Below, in pieces: positions 38,370 to 46,583 of a stretch of DNA of 64,000 bases. How positions within the stretch are numbered: position 1 is the first letter of the stretch; each line of letters starts with the position of its first letter. The stretch is from Prado023 sp963798745. GTDB lineage: Bacteria; Actinomycetota; Actinomycetes; S36-B12; CAIYMF01. The notes under the pieces were generated by a model, which did not search any database, was not told the DNA's origin, and saw only the letters and a list, made by a program, of their open reading frames with translations. Made by a program: the position numbers and the translations under genes. The stretch is from NCBI GenBank assembly GCA_963798745.1, contig CAWCUF010000003.1, forward strand, positions 682,001 through 746,000. Direction: 5' to 3'.

Positions 38370-38399
38370 TTGACAAACGGCTGCGATGAGGGCAACGAT
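38370..38399 (+). promoter_or_regulatory. Probable sigma-70-type promoter of the importer operon
   Basis: TTGACA at 38370-38375, an 18-bp spacer, then AACGAT at 38394-38399, followed at once by the operator at 38402. A second TTGACA stands 23 bp upstream (38347-38352), each followed by (A)ACGG. The operator overlaps the start-site region, the classical place for repression. Confidence 0.5.
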
Positions 38400-38401
38400 C
38401 A

Positions 38402-38413
38402 GAGAGCGCTCTC
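38402..38413. promoter_or_regulatory. LacI/CebR-type operator GAGAGCGCTCTC
   Basis: Perfect 12-bp palindrome, 98 bp before the solute-binding protein start and just downstream of the proposed -10 box. Same core as at 31083 and 38314; the pair at 38314 and 38402 is 88 bp apart, centre to centre, so DNA looping between them is possible. Confidence 0.85.
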
Positions 38414-38510
38414 AGGGATCTCTCTCTGAGGCCGGAAGTGGAGCCGCGAGTCCCCGTGGCTGCGATGAGCATCGGCGCCCCCGCCGTGTGACGAGAAGGA
38501 GAACGCAGAC

Positions 38511-39824
38511 ATGATCAGCAGGTCAAGGAAGTCGTGGGTCACCCTCACGGCAGGACTAGCAGGAGTCGCGCTGGTCGCGACTGGATGCTCCAGCGGCAGC
38601 GACACGGCAACTGGCGCCGCTTCAGAGGCAACGGGCACCGAGCCGGTGACCCTGTCCCTGGCAACGTTCAACGAGTTCGGCTACGAGGACCTGCTCACCG
38701 AGTACATGGACCTCAACCCCAACGTCACGATCGAGCAGAAGAAGGCCGCGACCTCGAATGAGGCCAAGGACAACCTGAACACCCGCCTGGCCGCGGGCTC
38801 GGGGGCCTCGGACATCGAGGCCGTCGAGGTCGACTGGCTGCCCGAGCTGATGCAGTACCCGGACAAGTTCCTCGACCTCAGCGACCCCTCGGTCGACGGC
38901 CGCTGGCTGCCGTGGAAGTCCGCCCAGGCGACGACCACTGACGGCCAGCTCATCGGCTACGGCACCGACATCGGCCCTGAGGGCATCTGCTACCGCTCCG
39001 ACCTGTTCGAGGCGGCCGGCCTGCCGACCGACCGCGAGGAGGTCGCGACCCTGCTGGGTGGCGAGAACGCCACCTGGGACAAGTACTTCGAGGTGGGCAA
39101 CCAGTTCATGGCGGCTGACACCGGTCCGGCCTGGTTCGACAGCGCCGGTGGCGTCTACCAGGGCATCGTGAACCAGATGCCGAACGCCTACGAGGACAAC
39201 GACGGTGTCATCATCGCCCTGGAGAACCCGGACGTGAAGGCGGCCTACGACCAGGTCCTCAAGGCCTCGGTGGACGACAACCAGTCGTCGCACACCGGCC
39301 AGTGGAGCGAGGACTGGACGGCGAGCTTCCAGAAGGACGGTTTCGCCACCATGTCCTGCCCGGGCTGGATGCTCGGTGTCATCGAGGGCAACGCCGCGGG
39401 TGTCGAGGGTTGGGACATCGCCAACGTCTTCCCCGGCGGCGGCGGCAACTGGGGCGGCTCGTTCCTGACCGTGCCCACCATGGGCGAGAACCAGGCGGAG
39501 GCCAAGAAGCTGGCTGCGTGGCTGACCGCCCCGGAGCAGCAGATCAAGGCGTTCGAGGCCAAGGGCACGTTCCCGAGCCAGCAGGAGGCGCTGACCGATC
39601 CGACCCTGCTCGCGCAGACGAACGAGTTCTTCAACGACGCGCCGACCGGCCAGATCCTCGCCGACCGGGCGACTGCCGTCACCGTCGCACCGTTCAAGGG
39701 ACCGAACTACTTCGCCATCAATGACGCGATGCAGCAGGCGATCTCCCGCGTGGACGTCGACCAGACCGACGACCCCGCATCGTCGTGGGCGAAGTTCGAA
39801 GCGGCTGTCAACGCCCTCGGCTGA
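38511..39824 (+). CDS. ABC importer solute-binding lipoprotein, CebE-like (437 aa)
   Basis: Extracellular sugar-binding component of a CUT1 importer. Lipoprotein leader LAGVALVATGCSSGSDTAT (lipobox VATGC, Cys26); the mature fold starts with TLSLATFNEFGYEDLLTEYMDLNPNVTIE and has the usual GYGTDIGPEGICYRSDLFEAAGL hinge and aromatic residues. AAGGAG precedes ATG 38511. It is the first gene of the importer operon with two permeases and GH1 following, an order identical to cebEFG-bglC of streptomycetes. A hairpin after its stop may adjust its level. Ligand predicted as a beta-glucooligosaccharide from the neighbours; cellobiose versus laminaribiose is open. Confidence 0.9.
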   Translation: MISRSRKSWVTLTAGLAGVALVATGCSSGSDTATGAASEATGTEPVTLSLATFNEFGYEDLLTEYMDLNPNVTIEQKKAATSNEAKDNLNTRLAAGSGASDIEAVEVDWLPELMQYPDKFLDLSDPSVDGRWLPWKSAQATTTDGQLIGYGTDIGPEGICYRSDLFEAAGLPTDREEVATLLGGENATWDKYFEVGNQFMAADTGPAWFDSAGGVYQGIVNQMPNAYEDNDGVIIALENPDVKAAYDQVLKASVDDNQSSHTGQWSEDWTASFQKDGFATMSCPGWMLGVIEGNAAGVEGWDIANVFPGGGGNWGGSFLTVPTMGENQAEAKKLAAWLTAPEQQIKAFEAKGTFPSQQEALTDPTLLAQTNEFFNDAPTGQILADRATAVTVAPFKGPNYFAINDAMQQAISRVDVDQTDDPASSWAKFEAAVNALG

Positions 39825-39839
39825 CCTCTGATCGGCCAA

Positions 39840-39881
39840 CCCGGCTCCACGCGCCACGATTGCGCGGCCCGTGGAGCCGGG
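39840..39881 (+). terminator. 12-bp hairpin between binding-protein and permease genes
   Basis: CCCGGCTCCACG (39840-39851) pairs perfectly with CGTGGAGCCGGG (39870-39881); the loop can form an inner GCGC stem. There is no T-run. Location 15 bp after the binding-protein stop suggests an mRNA stabiliser or partial terminator that leaves more transcript for the binding protein than for the permeases. Confidence 0.65.
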
Positions 39882-39951
39882 CGCCGGGGATCCTCCCGGC
39901 CCCGCTCCCGCTCAGCCAGTGACACCGGATCGCACGGAACGAGGACGCACC

Positions 39952-40932
39952 ATGGCGATGAACGCAGCTCCCCAGATCCCCCTCGAGGCGGAGGCAGAGG
40001 CAGAGCGCGAACTGGCTCGGCGCACGAGGCGCAACGCATGGGACCGCAGGTTCTCGCCCTACCTCTACATCTCCCCCTTCTTCATCCTGTTCGCCCTGGT
40101 GGGGCTGTTCCCGCTCGGGTACACCGCCTGGGTGTCCGTGCACGACTGGAACCTGATCGGCGGCAAGGGCGACTTCGTCGGGATCGAGAACTACCAGCAG
40201 GTCCTGGACCAGCCACTCTTCTGGAAGGGCCTGCGCAACACGTTCAGCATCTTCCTGATCTCGGCCGTCCCCCAGGTCCTCATCGGCTTGTTCCTGGCCG
40301 CCATGCTGGACGCCAACCTGCGGGCCAAGACCTTCTGGCGGATGGGTGTCCTGCTCCCCTACGTCGTCATGCCCGTCGCGGTCGGGATGATCTTCTCCAA
40401 GATCTTCGCCGACCAGTCGGGCATGGCCAACGCCATCCTGGCCAACTTCGGCATCGACCCCATCCGCTGGCACGCCGACGTGCTGGCCAGCCACGTGGCG
40501 ATCGCGACGATGGTCGACTTCCGGTGGACGGGCTACACCACCCTGATCCTGCTGGCCGGGATGCAGGCCATCCCCAATGACCTCTACGAGGCCGCGGTGG
40601 TCGACGGCGCCGGTCGCTGGCGGACGTTCCGCTCCATCACCATCCCGTCGCTGAAGCCCACGATCATCTTCGTCGTGATCACCTCGACGATCGGCGGCCT
40701 GCAGATCTTCGACGAGCCACGCATGTTCGACCAGATCGGGCAGGGCGGAGCCGACCGGCAGTGGATGACCGTCACGATGTACCTCTACGAACTCGGCTGG
40801 GGAGCCCAGAAGAGCTTCGGACGAGCCTCGGCAGTGGCCTGGATCCTGTTCCTGATCATCCTGGTCATCGGGGCCATCAACTTCAAGATCACCCAGCGCA
40901 TCTCAGGCACCGGCTCGAAAGGGGACAAGTGA
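39952..40932 (+). CDS. Sugar ABC transporter permease, CebF/MalF-like (326 aa)
   Basis: CUT1 permease with six membrane helices after a roughly 30-residue acidic/basic cytosolic N-terminus (EAEAEAERELARRTRRNAWDRR). First helix YLYISPFFILFALVGLFPLGY. The cytoplasmic EAA loop that docks the ATPase is visible as YEAAVVDGAGRWRTFRSITIPSLKP (about 221-245). ATG 39952 follows GAGGA. The next permease gene starts within its stop (TGATG). It forms the channel with the CebG-like partner; the cognate ATPase is not in this locus. Confidence 0.93.
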   Translation: MAMNAAPQIPLEAEAEAERELARRTRRNAWDRRFSPYLYISPFFILFALVGLFPLGYTAWVSVHDWNLIGGKGDFVGIENYQQVLDQPLFWKGLRNTFSIFLISAVPQVLIGLFLAAMLDANLRAKTFWRMGVLLPYVVMPVAVGMIFSKIFADQSGMANAILANFGIDPIRWHADVLASHVAIATMVDFRWTGYTTLILLAGMQAIPNDLYEAAVVDGAGRWRTFRSITIPSLKPTIIFVVITSTIGGLQIFDEPRMFDQIGQGGADRQWMTVTMYLYELGWGAQKSFGRASAVAWILFLIILVIGAINFKITQRISGTGSKGDK

Positions 40933-41846
40933 TGACCTCCGTCGGAGTGGTAGAGCAGACCGCGGGCAAGGGCGCCGCCCGATACGCACTTCGGCGCAAG
41001 AACCGGGCCTCCGGCGTGGGATCCGCCCGGAGGGGGGGCTGGGTGACCTACACCGTCCTGGGCGTCGTGCTGCTGATCTCGTTCTACCCGATCTACTACA
41101 CCTTCCTGCTGGCCTCCTCCGACGCCGTGACGATCGCCCAGAACCCGATCCCCTCACTGATCCCCGAGGGCAACTTCATCGACAACGTCACGCGGGTGCT
41201 CAACTCCGACATCAAGTTCTGGCAGGCCCTGTCCAACTCGGTCATCGTCGCGGTGGTCACGTCGATCAGCGTCGTCCTGTTCGCCACACTGGCCGGGTTC
41301 TCGTTCGCCAAGCTGCGCTTCCGTGGCCGGCGGGCCCTGCTGGTGTTCGTGATCGCGACCATGGCGGTGCCCACCCAGCTGGGCGTCGTGCCGCTGTTCA
41401 TCCTGATGTCCGAGCTCGGCTGGACCGGCAAGCTGGTCGCCGTCATCGTGCCCGGCATGGTCACCGCGTTCGGCGTCTTCTGGATGACCCAGTACTTCGA
41501 GGAGACGCTGCCCTTCGAGCTGATCGAGGCGGCCCGCGTCGATGGGTGCTCCATGATCCGCACGTTCTGGCACGTGGCACTGCCGGCGGCCAAGCCGGCG
41601 GCGGCGATGCTCGCGCTGTTCACGTTCGTCGCGTCGTGGACGAACTTCTTCTGGCCCTTCATCGTGCTGGGCTCCACCAACCCGACCCTGCCGGTCAGCC
41701 TGCAGCTGCTCCAGGCGTCGTACTTCAAGGACTACTCGCTGATCATGGCCGGAGTGGTGCTGGCGACGATCCCGCTGATCCTGCTGTTCATCGTGGCCGG
41801 CAAGCAGCTGGTGTCCGGGATCATGGCCGGCGCCGTCAAGGGGTGA
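40932..41846 (+). CDS. Sugar ABC transporter permease, CebG/MalG-like (304 aa)
   Basis: Second CUT1 permease. Six helices, starting with WVTYTVLGVVLLISFYPIYYTF, a periplasmic loop with SLIPEGNFIDNVTRVL, and the EAA loop IEAARVDGCSMIRTFWHVALPAAKP (about 197-221). Typical length. ATG 40932 overlaps the preceding stop. Followed within two bases by the GH1 gene. Acts with the CebF-like subunit as an importer of an oligosaccharide. Confidence 0.93.
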   Translation: MTSVGVVEQTAGKGAARYALRRKNRASGVGSARRGGWVTYTVLGVVLLISFYPIYYTFLLASSDAVTIAQNPIPSLIPEGNFIDNVTRVLNSDIKFWQALSNSVIVAVVTSISVVLFATLAGFSFAKLRFRGRRALLVFVIATMAVPTQLGVVPLFILMSELGWTGKLVAVIVPGMVTAFGVFWMTQYFEETLPFELIEAARVDGCSMIRTFWHVALPAAKPAAAMLALFTFVASWTNFFWPFIVLGSTNPTLPVSLQLLQASYFKDYSLIMAGVVLATIPLILLFIVAGKQLVSGIMAGAVKG

Positions 41847-41848
41847 GC

Positions 41849-43210
41849 GTGCGCAGCTTCCCCGAGGGGTTCCTCTGGGGTGCGGCGACGGCCGCCTACC
41901 AGATCGAGGGCGCTGTCCGGGAGGGCGGCCGGGGGCCCTCGATCTGGGACACCTTCAGTCACACCCCCGGCCTGGTGGCCGGCGGGGACACCGGCGACGT
42001 CGCCACCGACCACTACCACCGATACGAGCAGGACCTCGACCTGGCCGCCGGTCTCCACCTGTCGGCCTATCGCTTCTCGATCTCCTGGCCGCGGATCCAA
42101 CCCGATGGCACGGGCCCGGCCAACGCGGCGGGCATCGCGTTCTACGACCGGCTGGTCGATGGCCTGCTCGCCCGTGGGATCTCCCCCGCGGTCACGCTCT
42201 ACCACTGGGACCTGCCGCAGGCCCTGGAGGATGCAGGCGGCTGGCCGTCGCGCGACACGGCGCACCGCTTCGCGGACTACGCAGCACTGGTCCACGAGGC
42301 GCTCGGCGACCGCGTGGACCTCTGGAGCACACTGAACGAGCCCTGGTGCTCTGCGATGCTGGGCTATGCGTCGGGTATGCACGCCCCGGGGCGCCGCGAC
42401 CCGGCGGCCGCCCTGGCTGCGATGCACCACCTCCTGCTGGGCCACGGCCTGGCCGTGCATCGGATGCGCGCCACTGCGCGGCCCGACGAGCAGTTCATGA
42501 TCACGGTGAACCTCTTCCCAACGTACCCGGCCACCCCGCGTCCGGAGGACCGTGCCGCAGCGCACCTCATGGACGGCCTGCAGAACCGACAGTTCCTGGA
42601 CCCGCTGCTGCGCGGCACCTACCCCGCCGACGTGGTGGGCGCCACCCGGGAGCTGTCCGACTGGGACTTCGTCGCGCCGGGCGACCTGGCGACCATCAGC
42701 GCGCCCCTGGACGTCCTGGGAGTCAACTACTACTTCCCGATGCGTGTGGCTGCCGCACCCGAACCCGGTCCGGGGATGGACAGCTATCCCGGTTCGGGCA
42801 CCATCGCGATGCTCCCGCCCGAGGGGCCCCTCACCGAGATGGGCTGGGAGGTGCTGCCCGCCGCCATGAACGACCTGCTGGTCCGATTGCAGGCCGACTA
42901 CGGCATCCCGGTGATGGTGACCGAGAACGGTGCGGCCTATCCCGATGTCGTCGACGCCTCGGGGCGGGTGGCAGACCCCGCGCGGATCGCCTACCTCGAG
43001 TCGCACCTGGCTGCCCTGCACCAAGCGATCGGGCGCGGCGCGGACGTCCGTGGCTACTTCGCCTGGTCGCTGCTGGACAACTTCGAGTGGGCGCACGGCT
43101 ACGCGAAAAGGTTCGGCCTCATCCACGTCGACTTCGACACCCTGGTGCGGCGTCCCAAGGACAGCGCGAACTTCTATGCCTCGGTCGCGGCGGCGAACGG
43201 CCTACCGTGA
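41849..43210 (+). CDS. GH1 beta-glucosidase, BglC-like (453 aa)
   Basis: Retaining beta-glucosidase of family 1, cytosolic. Opening SFPEGFLWGAATAAYQIEGA is the family signature; acid/base E164 in STLNEPW and nucleophile E359 in VTENGAA are both present, and the C-terminal WSLLDNFEWAHGY closes the active site. The GTG at 41849 was chosen because AAGGGG lies five bases upstream; GTG 41843 would overlap the permease stop. As the last gene of the importer operon it would cleave imported disaccharides to glucose, in competition with the phosphorylase. Confidence 0.95.
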   Translation: MRSFPEGFLWGAATAAYQIEGAVREGGRGPSIWDTFSHTPGLVAGGDTGDVATDHYHRYEQDLDLAAGLHLSAYRFSISWPRIQPDGTGPANAAGIAFYDRLVDGLLARGISPAVTLYHWDLPQALEDAGGWPSRDTAHRFADYAALVHEALGDRVDLWSTLNEPWCSAMLGYASGMHAPGRRDPAAALAAMHHLLLGHGLAVHRMRATARPDEQFMITVNLFPTYPATPRPEDRAAAHLMDGLQNRQFLDPLLRGTYPADVVGATRELSDWDFVAPGDLATISAPLDVLGVNYYFPMRVAAAPEPGPGMDSYPGSGTIAMLPPEGPLTEMGWEVLPAAMNDLLVRLQADYGIPVMVTENGAAYPDVVDASGRVADPARIAYLESHLAALHQAIGRGADVRGYFAWSLLDNFEWAHGYAKRFGLIHVDFDTLVRRPKDSANFYASVAAANGLP

Positions 43211-43252
43211 GCCACTGTACGCACCGCGGGCAGACACCTCCTGGAATGCCCC

Positions 43253-44308
43253 GTGAGTGAGCTTCTGCGAGCGCGGACGCGGCCGAACCTCGAGGACGTG
43301 GCCGCGCGGGCCGGGGTGTCGCGGGCGACTGCCTCACGGGTGGTCAACGGTCAGTCCTCGGTCGCCGAGGACCTGCGCGAACGGGTCCAAAAGGCAATCG
43401 ACGAGCTTGGGTACGTGCCGAACCTGGCAGCGCGTGCGCTGATCACAAACCGCTCGGACGCCATCGCACTGGTGGCCTCCGAGCCCGCTGTTCGGGTCTT
43501 CGGGGACCCGTTCTTCAGCGCGATCGTGCGCGGCGTGAGCATGGAGACCAATCGCGCGGGACTTCAGCTCGTGCTCCTCATGGCACAGGATTTCGAGGAC
43601 CTCGAGCGGGTCAAGCGATTCCTCAGGTCGTCGCCGGTCGACGGCGCCATGCTGATCTCCGGACATGACGGGGACGGGCTACCGGCCGAGCTCCGGCGGT
43701 TGGCGACCCCCTACGTCATCGGCGGAAGGCCCATCCAGCCGCACCTCATGGCGCCCTTCGTCGACAGCGAGAACCGGGCCGGTGCGCAGTTGGCTGCCCA
43801 GCACCTCCGCTCGATCGGCCGGGTGCGGATCGGCAGCGTCACCGGGCCCCTGGACATGGCTGCGGCCGTCGATCGACTGGCCGGCTTCCGGCAAGCCCTG
43901 GCGGGAGAGTTCCGCCGTGGCCTCGTGGAGAACGGGGATTTCACCGTTCGAGGAGGCGAGATGGCCACCGACCGGCTCCTGGAGCGCGCCCCGGATCTGG
44001 ACGGGCTCTTCGCGGCCTCGGACCTCACGGCCGTGGGCGCTCTGACTGCGCTGCGTCGGGCCGGGCGCCGGGTTCCCGACGACGTTGCGATCGTCGGGTT
44101 CGACGACAACGAGTTCGCCCTGACCGCCGATCCCCCCCTCACGACGATCCGCCAGGACCCGATGCTGATGGGACGCGCGATGGTGCGTCTCTACCTGGCG
44201 CGCATCCGCCCCGACATCGAGGTCGCCGCCGATCCCGACCTCCCCGACCTCGTGGGTCGCGATCATCTCACCCTGCCGGTCTCCCTGGTGGTGCGCGACT
44301 CGGCCTGA
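43253..44308 (+). CDS. LacI-family regulator, CebR-like (351 aa)
   Basis: Transcriptional repressor. N-terminal LacI HTH: NLEDVAARAGVSRATASRVVNGQSSVAEDLRERV, with hinge helix VPNLAARAL (about 10-65); the effector domain follows with GVSMETNRAGLQLVLL, GLFAASDLTAVGALTAL and VAIVGFDDNEFALTADPPLTTIRQD, the periplasmic-binding-protein fold. The GTG at 43253 starts a few residues before the HTH. It lies 42 bp after the GH1 gene in the same direction, so it is probably also transcribed with the operon it controls. Its likely targets are the three GAGAGCGCTCTC sites at 31083, 38314 and 38402. Inducer presumably an imported disaccharide. Confidence 0.92.
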   Translation: MSELLRARTRPNLEDVAARAGVSRATASRVVNGQSSVAEDLRERVQKAIDELGYVPNLAARALITNRSDAIALVASEPAVRVFGDPFFSAIVRGVSMETNRAGLQLVLLMAQDFEDLERVKRFLRSSPVDGAMLISGHDGDGLPAELRRLATPYVIGGRPIQPHLMAPFVDSENRAGAQLAAQHLRSIGRVRIGSVTGPLDMAAAVDRLAGFRQALAGEFRRGLVENGDFTVRGGEMATDRLLERAPDLDGLFAASDLTAVGALTALRRAGRRVPDDVAIVGFDDNEFALTADPPLTTIRQDPMLMGRAMVRLYLARIRPDIEVAADPDLPDLVGRDHLTLPVSLVVRDSA

Positions 44309-44328
44309 TCTGTGCTGACCGCGGGGGC

Positions 44329-44362
44329 GCGGGGCCGCCCATCCCTTGCGGGCCGGCCCCGG
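44329..44362 (+). terminator. Hairpin after the LacI gene
   Basis: CGGGGCCG (44330-44337) pairs with CGGCCCCG (44354-44361), with a possible extra CCC/GGG inside. It lies 22 bp after the LacI stop and 20 bp before the next start, a suitable end for the sugar operon. Confidence 0.45.
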
Positions 44363-44380
44363 CCACCGCATGCTTGGCCG

Positions 44381-45112
44381 ATGACTGGCGAGCGGCGTGA
44401 CCCGCCACGGCCGGCTGAGGAGGTGCCGGGCGCTCCGATCGGTCGACGGGTGGTCCTGGGCCTGCTCGCCCTGGGCGGGATCGGGGTCCTGCTCGGCAGC
44501 CGCGTCGACCCCCTGCTGACCGCCATCTCGGAACGGGACCCGACCGGGCTCACGGACCTGATCCCCGGCAAGGGCCGGTTCCGGTTCTACTCTGTGGTGT
44601 CCTCGGTCGAGCAGACACCGTCTGCTCAGTACCGGCTCACCGTCGAGGGCCTCCCGGACGGCCCGGTGCGGGTGAGCTTCGCCGACCTCGCCGCGATGCC
44701 GCAGACGACGCTCACCAAGGACGTCCAGTGCGTGACGGGGTGGCGTGTCCCGGAGGTCACCTGGTCCGGCGTGCTGCTCCGCGACCTTCTCGAGCAGGTG
44801 GCCGCGCCCGCCGCCGGGGCCGTGCTGTTCGGCTCGTCGGACGGCGCGTACACGGAGTCCCTGACGATGGGGCAGGCGATGCGACCCGACGTGCTGATCG
44901 CCACCGCCATGGACGGCGAGCCGGTCTCGCACTCGCACGGCGGACCGGTGCGGCTGTACGTGGCCCCGATGTACTTCTACAAGTCGATCAAGTGGTTGGA
45001 CCGGATCACGATCAGCGACCAGGTGGTGCCCGGGTACTGGGAGGAACGCGGCTACGACATCGACGCCTGGGTCGGACAGTCCAATGGGCGCGCTGATGCC
45101 CCCATCGCCTGA
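44381..45112 (+). CDS. Molybdopterin-dependent oxidoreductase, sulfite-oxidase fold (243 aa)
   Basis: Single Mo-cofactor domain of the sulfite oxidase/MsrP (YedY) superfamily. Residues 22-23 form an Arg pair before a hydrophobic stretch (GRRVVLGLLALGGIGVLLG), a Tat-like signal anchor. C117 in KDVQCVTGWRV is the expected Mo ligand; SLTMGQAMRPDVLIATAMDGEPVSHSHGGPVRL is the pterin-binding end. The protein would face outside. It overlaps the cytochrome b gene, so electrons likely pass between them. Substrate unknown; methionine sulfoxide repair (MsrPQ-like) is one option. Confidence 0.85.
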   Translation: MTGERRDPPRPAEEVPGAPIGRRVVLGLLALGGIGVLLGSRVDPLLTAISERDPTGLTDLIPGKGRFRFYSVVSSVEQTPSAQYRLTVEGLPDGPVRVSFADLAAMPQTTLTKDVQCVTGWRVPEVTWSGVLLRDLLEQVAAPAAGAVLFGSSDGAYTESLTMGQAMRPDVLIATAMDGEPVSHSHGGPVRLYVAPMYFYKSIKWLDRITISDQVVPGYWEERGYDIDAWVGQSNGRADAPIA

Positions 45113-45746
45113 CCGGATCGCCCGCTTCAGCCGGGGCGAGCGCTGGATCCACCTGGGGTTCGGCACGCTGATGGGCAGCTGCCTGGCCACTGCTGCGATG
45201 CTCTACTGGGGCCCGCTGAGCACACTGGTCGGCCGGCGCGAGCTCGTCGAGACGGTGCACTTCACCAGCGGGCTGCTCCTGCCGCTGCCGCTGCTCGTCG
45301 GGGCCCTGGTCTCGCGGGCGTTCCGGGCCGACGTGCGGCGGCTCAATCGCTTCCTGCCCGGCGACGGACGCTGGCTGCGCTCGAGTCAGCGCCGCAACGG
45401 CGCCTTCCCCTCAGGCAAGTTCAACGCGGGCCAGAAGCTGAACTCGGCGTTCATGGTCGGCAGTGTGCTGGTCCTGTTCGCGACGGGGCTGATGCTGCAC
45501 TACTTCACCCTGTTCCCCGACGACATCAGCACTGGCGCCACGTTCGTCCACGACGTCTTCGCGGCTGCGGTCGCGGTCGTGACTGCCGGGCACGTGTGGA
45601 TGGCGTATGCGGACCCGGAGGCCAGGCGCGGGTTGCGCACCGGGTCGGTCTCACGACGATGGGCCGAGCGCGAGCACGCCCTGTGGGCGGCTGCCGTGCC
45701 GGGCGAGCCTGCACCTGACGCCGACCCGGAGCCCGGAGCCCGGTAG
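45084..45746 (+). CDS. Cytochrome b561-type membrane subunit (220 aa)
   Basis: Four-helix di-heme cytochrome b like the gamma subunit of formate dehydrogenase. Candidate heme ligands: His in RWIHLGFG, VHFTSGLLLPL, FVHDVFAA and TAGHVWMAY. It starts inside the 3' end of the molybdopterin gene (29-bp overlap; an ATG at 45096 would shorten it to 17). The pair would form a quinone-linked redox complex in the plasma membrane. Its C-terminus is a polar tail. Confidence 0.85.
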   Translation: MGALMPPSPDRIARFSRGERWIHLGFGTLMGSCLATAAMLYWGPLSTLVGRRELVETVHFTSGLLLPLPLLVGALVSRAFRADVRRLNRFLPGDGRWLRSSQRRNGAFPSGKFNAGQKLNSAFMVGSVLVLFATGLMLHYFTLFPDDISTGATFVHDVFAAAVAVVTAGHVWMAYADPEARRGLRTGSVSRRWAEREHALWAAAVPGEPAPDADPEPGAR

Positions 45747-45772
45747 CCCTCACGGTCGAGGCTGCGCAGGCG

Positions 45773-46516
45773 TCAGCGGGCCGTGTAGCCGCCGTCGACC
45801 AGGTAGTAGCCGCCGGTCATGTTCGAGGCAGCGTCCGAGGCCAGGAAGCACACCAGCTCGGCCACCTCGTCGGCTGTCCCAAGACGGCCCAGGGGGTGCA
45901 GCGAGGCCACTCCAGCCACCACCTCCTGCGGAGCGTCGGCCAGCAACGGGGTGTCGATGAATCCTGGTCCCACGCTGTTCATCCGAATCCCGTCGGGAGC
46001 ATGGTCGAGGGCGCCGGCCTTGGTCATGCCGACGATGCCGTGCTTGGCGGCGACGTAGGCCGGTGCGTTCTGGAATCCGGTGGAACCGAGGATGCTGGCC
46101 ATGTTCACGATCGACCCCCCACCGGCCTCCTTCATGGCGCGGATCTCGGCCCGGGCGCAGAAGAAGGTCCCGTCGAGGTGCACCGCGAGCACGTTGCGCC
46201 AGCCTTCGGTCGGGTACTCGCCGAGCGAAGAGGCCGGACCGGCGATCCCCGCGTTGTTGACCGCGATGTCAAGGCGTCCGAAGGCATCGACGGCCGCCGC
46301 CACCATGGCGTCGCACTCGTCAGGATCGGACACGTCGACGCGGAAGGCTCGTGCTGACTCACCGAGCTGTCCTGCGACTCGTTCGGCGGCAGCCGCGTCG
46401 AGGTCGGCCACCAGGACCTGGGCCCCTCGCTGGGCCAGCATGCCGGCGCACGCCTCGCCGATCCCCGAACCCGCGCCGGTGACCAGGGCGGTCTTGCCAG
46501 AGAAGTCGTCACGCAT
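45773..46516 (-). CDS. SDR-family NAD(P)-dependent oxidoreductase (247 aa)
   Basis: Classical short-chain dehydrogenase. Cofactor motif TGAGSGIGEACAG at about 14-26, NNAGIAGPASS near 89-99, catalytic Ser in NMASILGS, and YVAAK near 155-159; C-terminus YYLVDGGYTAR is standard. Cytosolic tetramer by family. ATG 46516 places the cofactor motif correctly. Converges with the cytochrome gene. Substrate not predictable. Confidence 0.93.
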   Translation of the reverse strand: MRDDFSGKTALVTGAGSGIGEACAGMLAQRGAQVLVADLDAAAAERVAGQLGESARAFRVDVSDPDECDAMVAAAVDAFGRLDIAVNNAGIAGPASSLGEYPTEGWRNVLAVHLDGTFFCARAEIRAMKEAGGGSIVNMASILGSTGFQNAPAYVAAKHGIVGMTKAGALDHAPDGIRMNSVGPGFIDTPLLADAPQEVVAGVASLHPLGRLGTADEVAELVCFLASDAASNMTGGYYLVDGGYTAR

Positions 46517-46583
46517 GGTCCTCGCTCCCTTCGGTCGGGCCAGCCGCCCGTCGCCGCTGGCGCTCGCATTCGCTGCGCATGCT

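Noticed and set aside
34809..38429. 1206-codon open frame antisense to the phosphorylase
   Set aside because: Mirror of the real gene; low-complexity Arg/Gly/Gln/Val text and no start signal.
41843..41848. GTG at 41843 as start of the GH1 gene
   Set aside because: It lies inside the likely ribosome binding region; AAGGGG is better spaced for GTG 41849.
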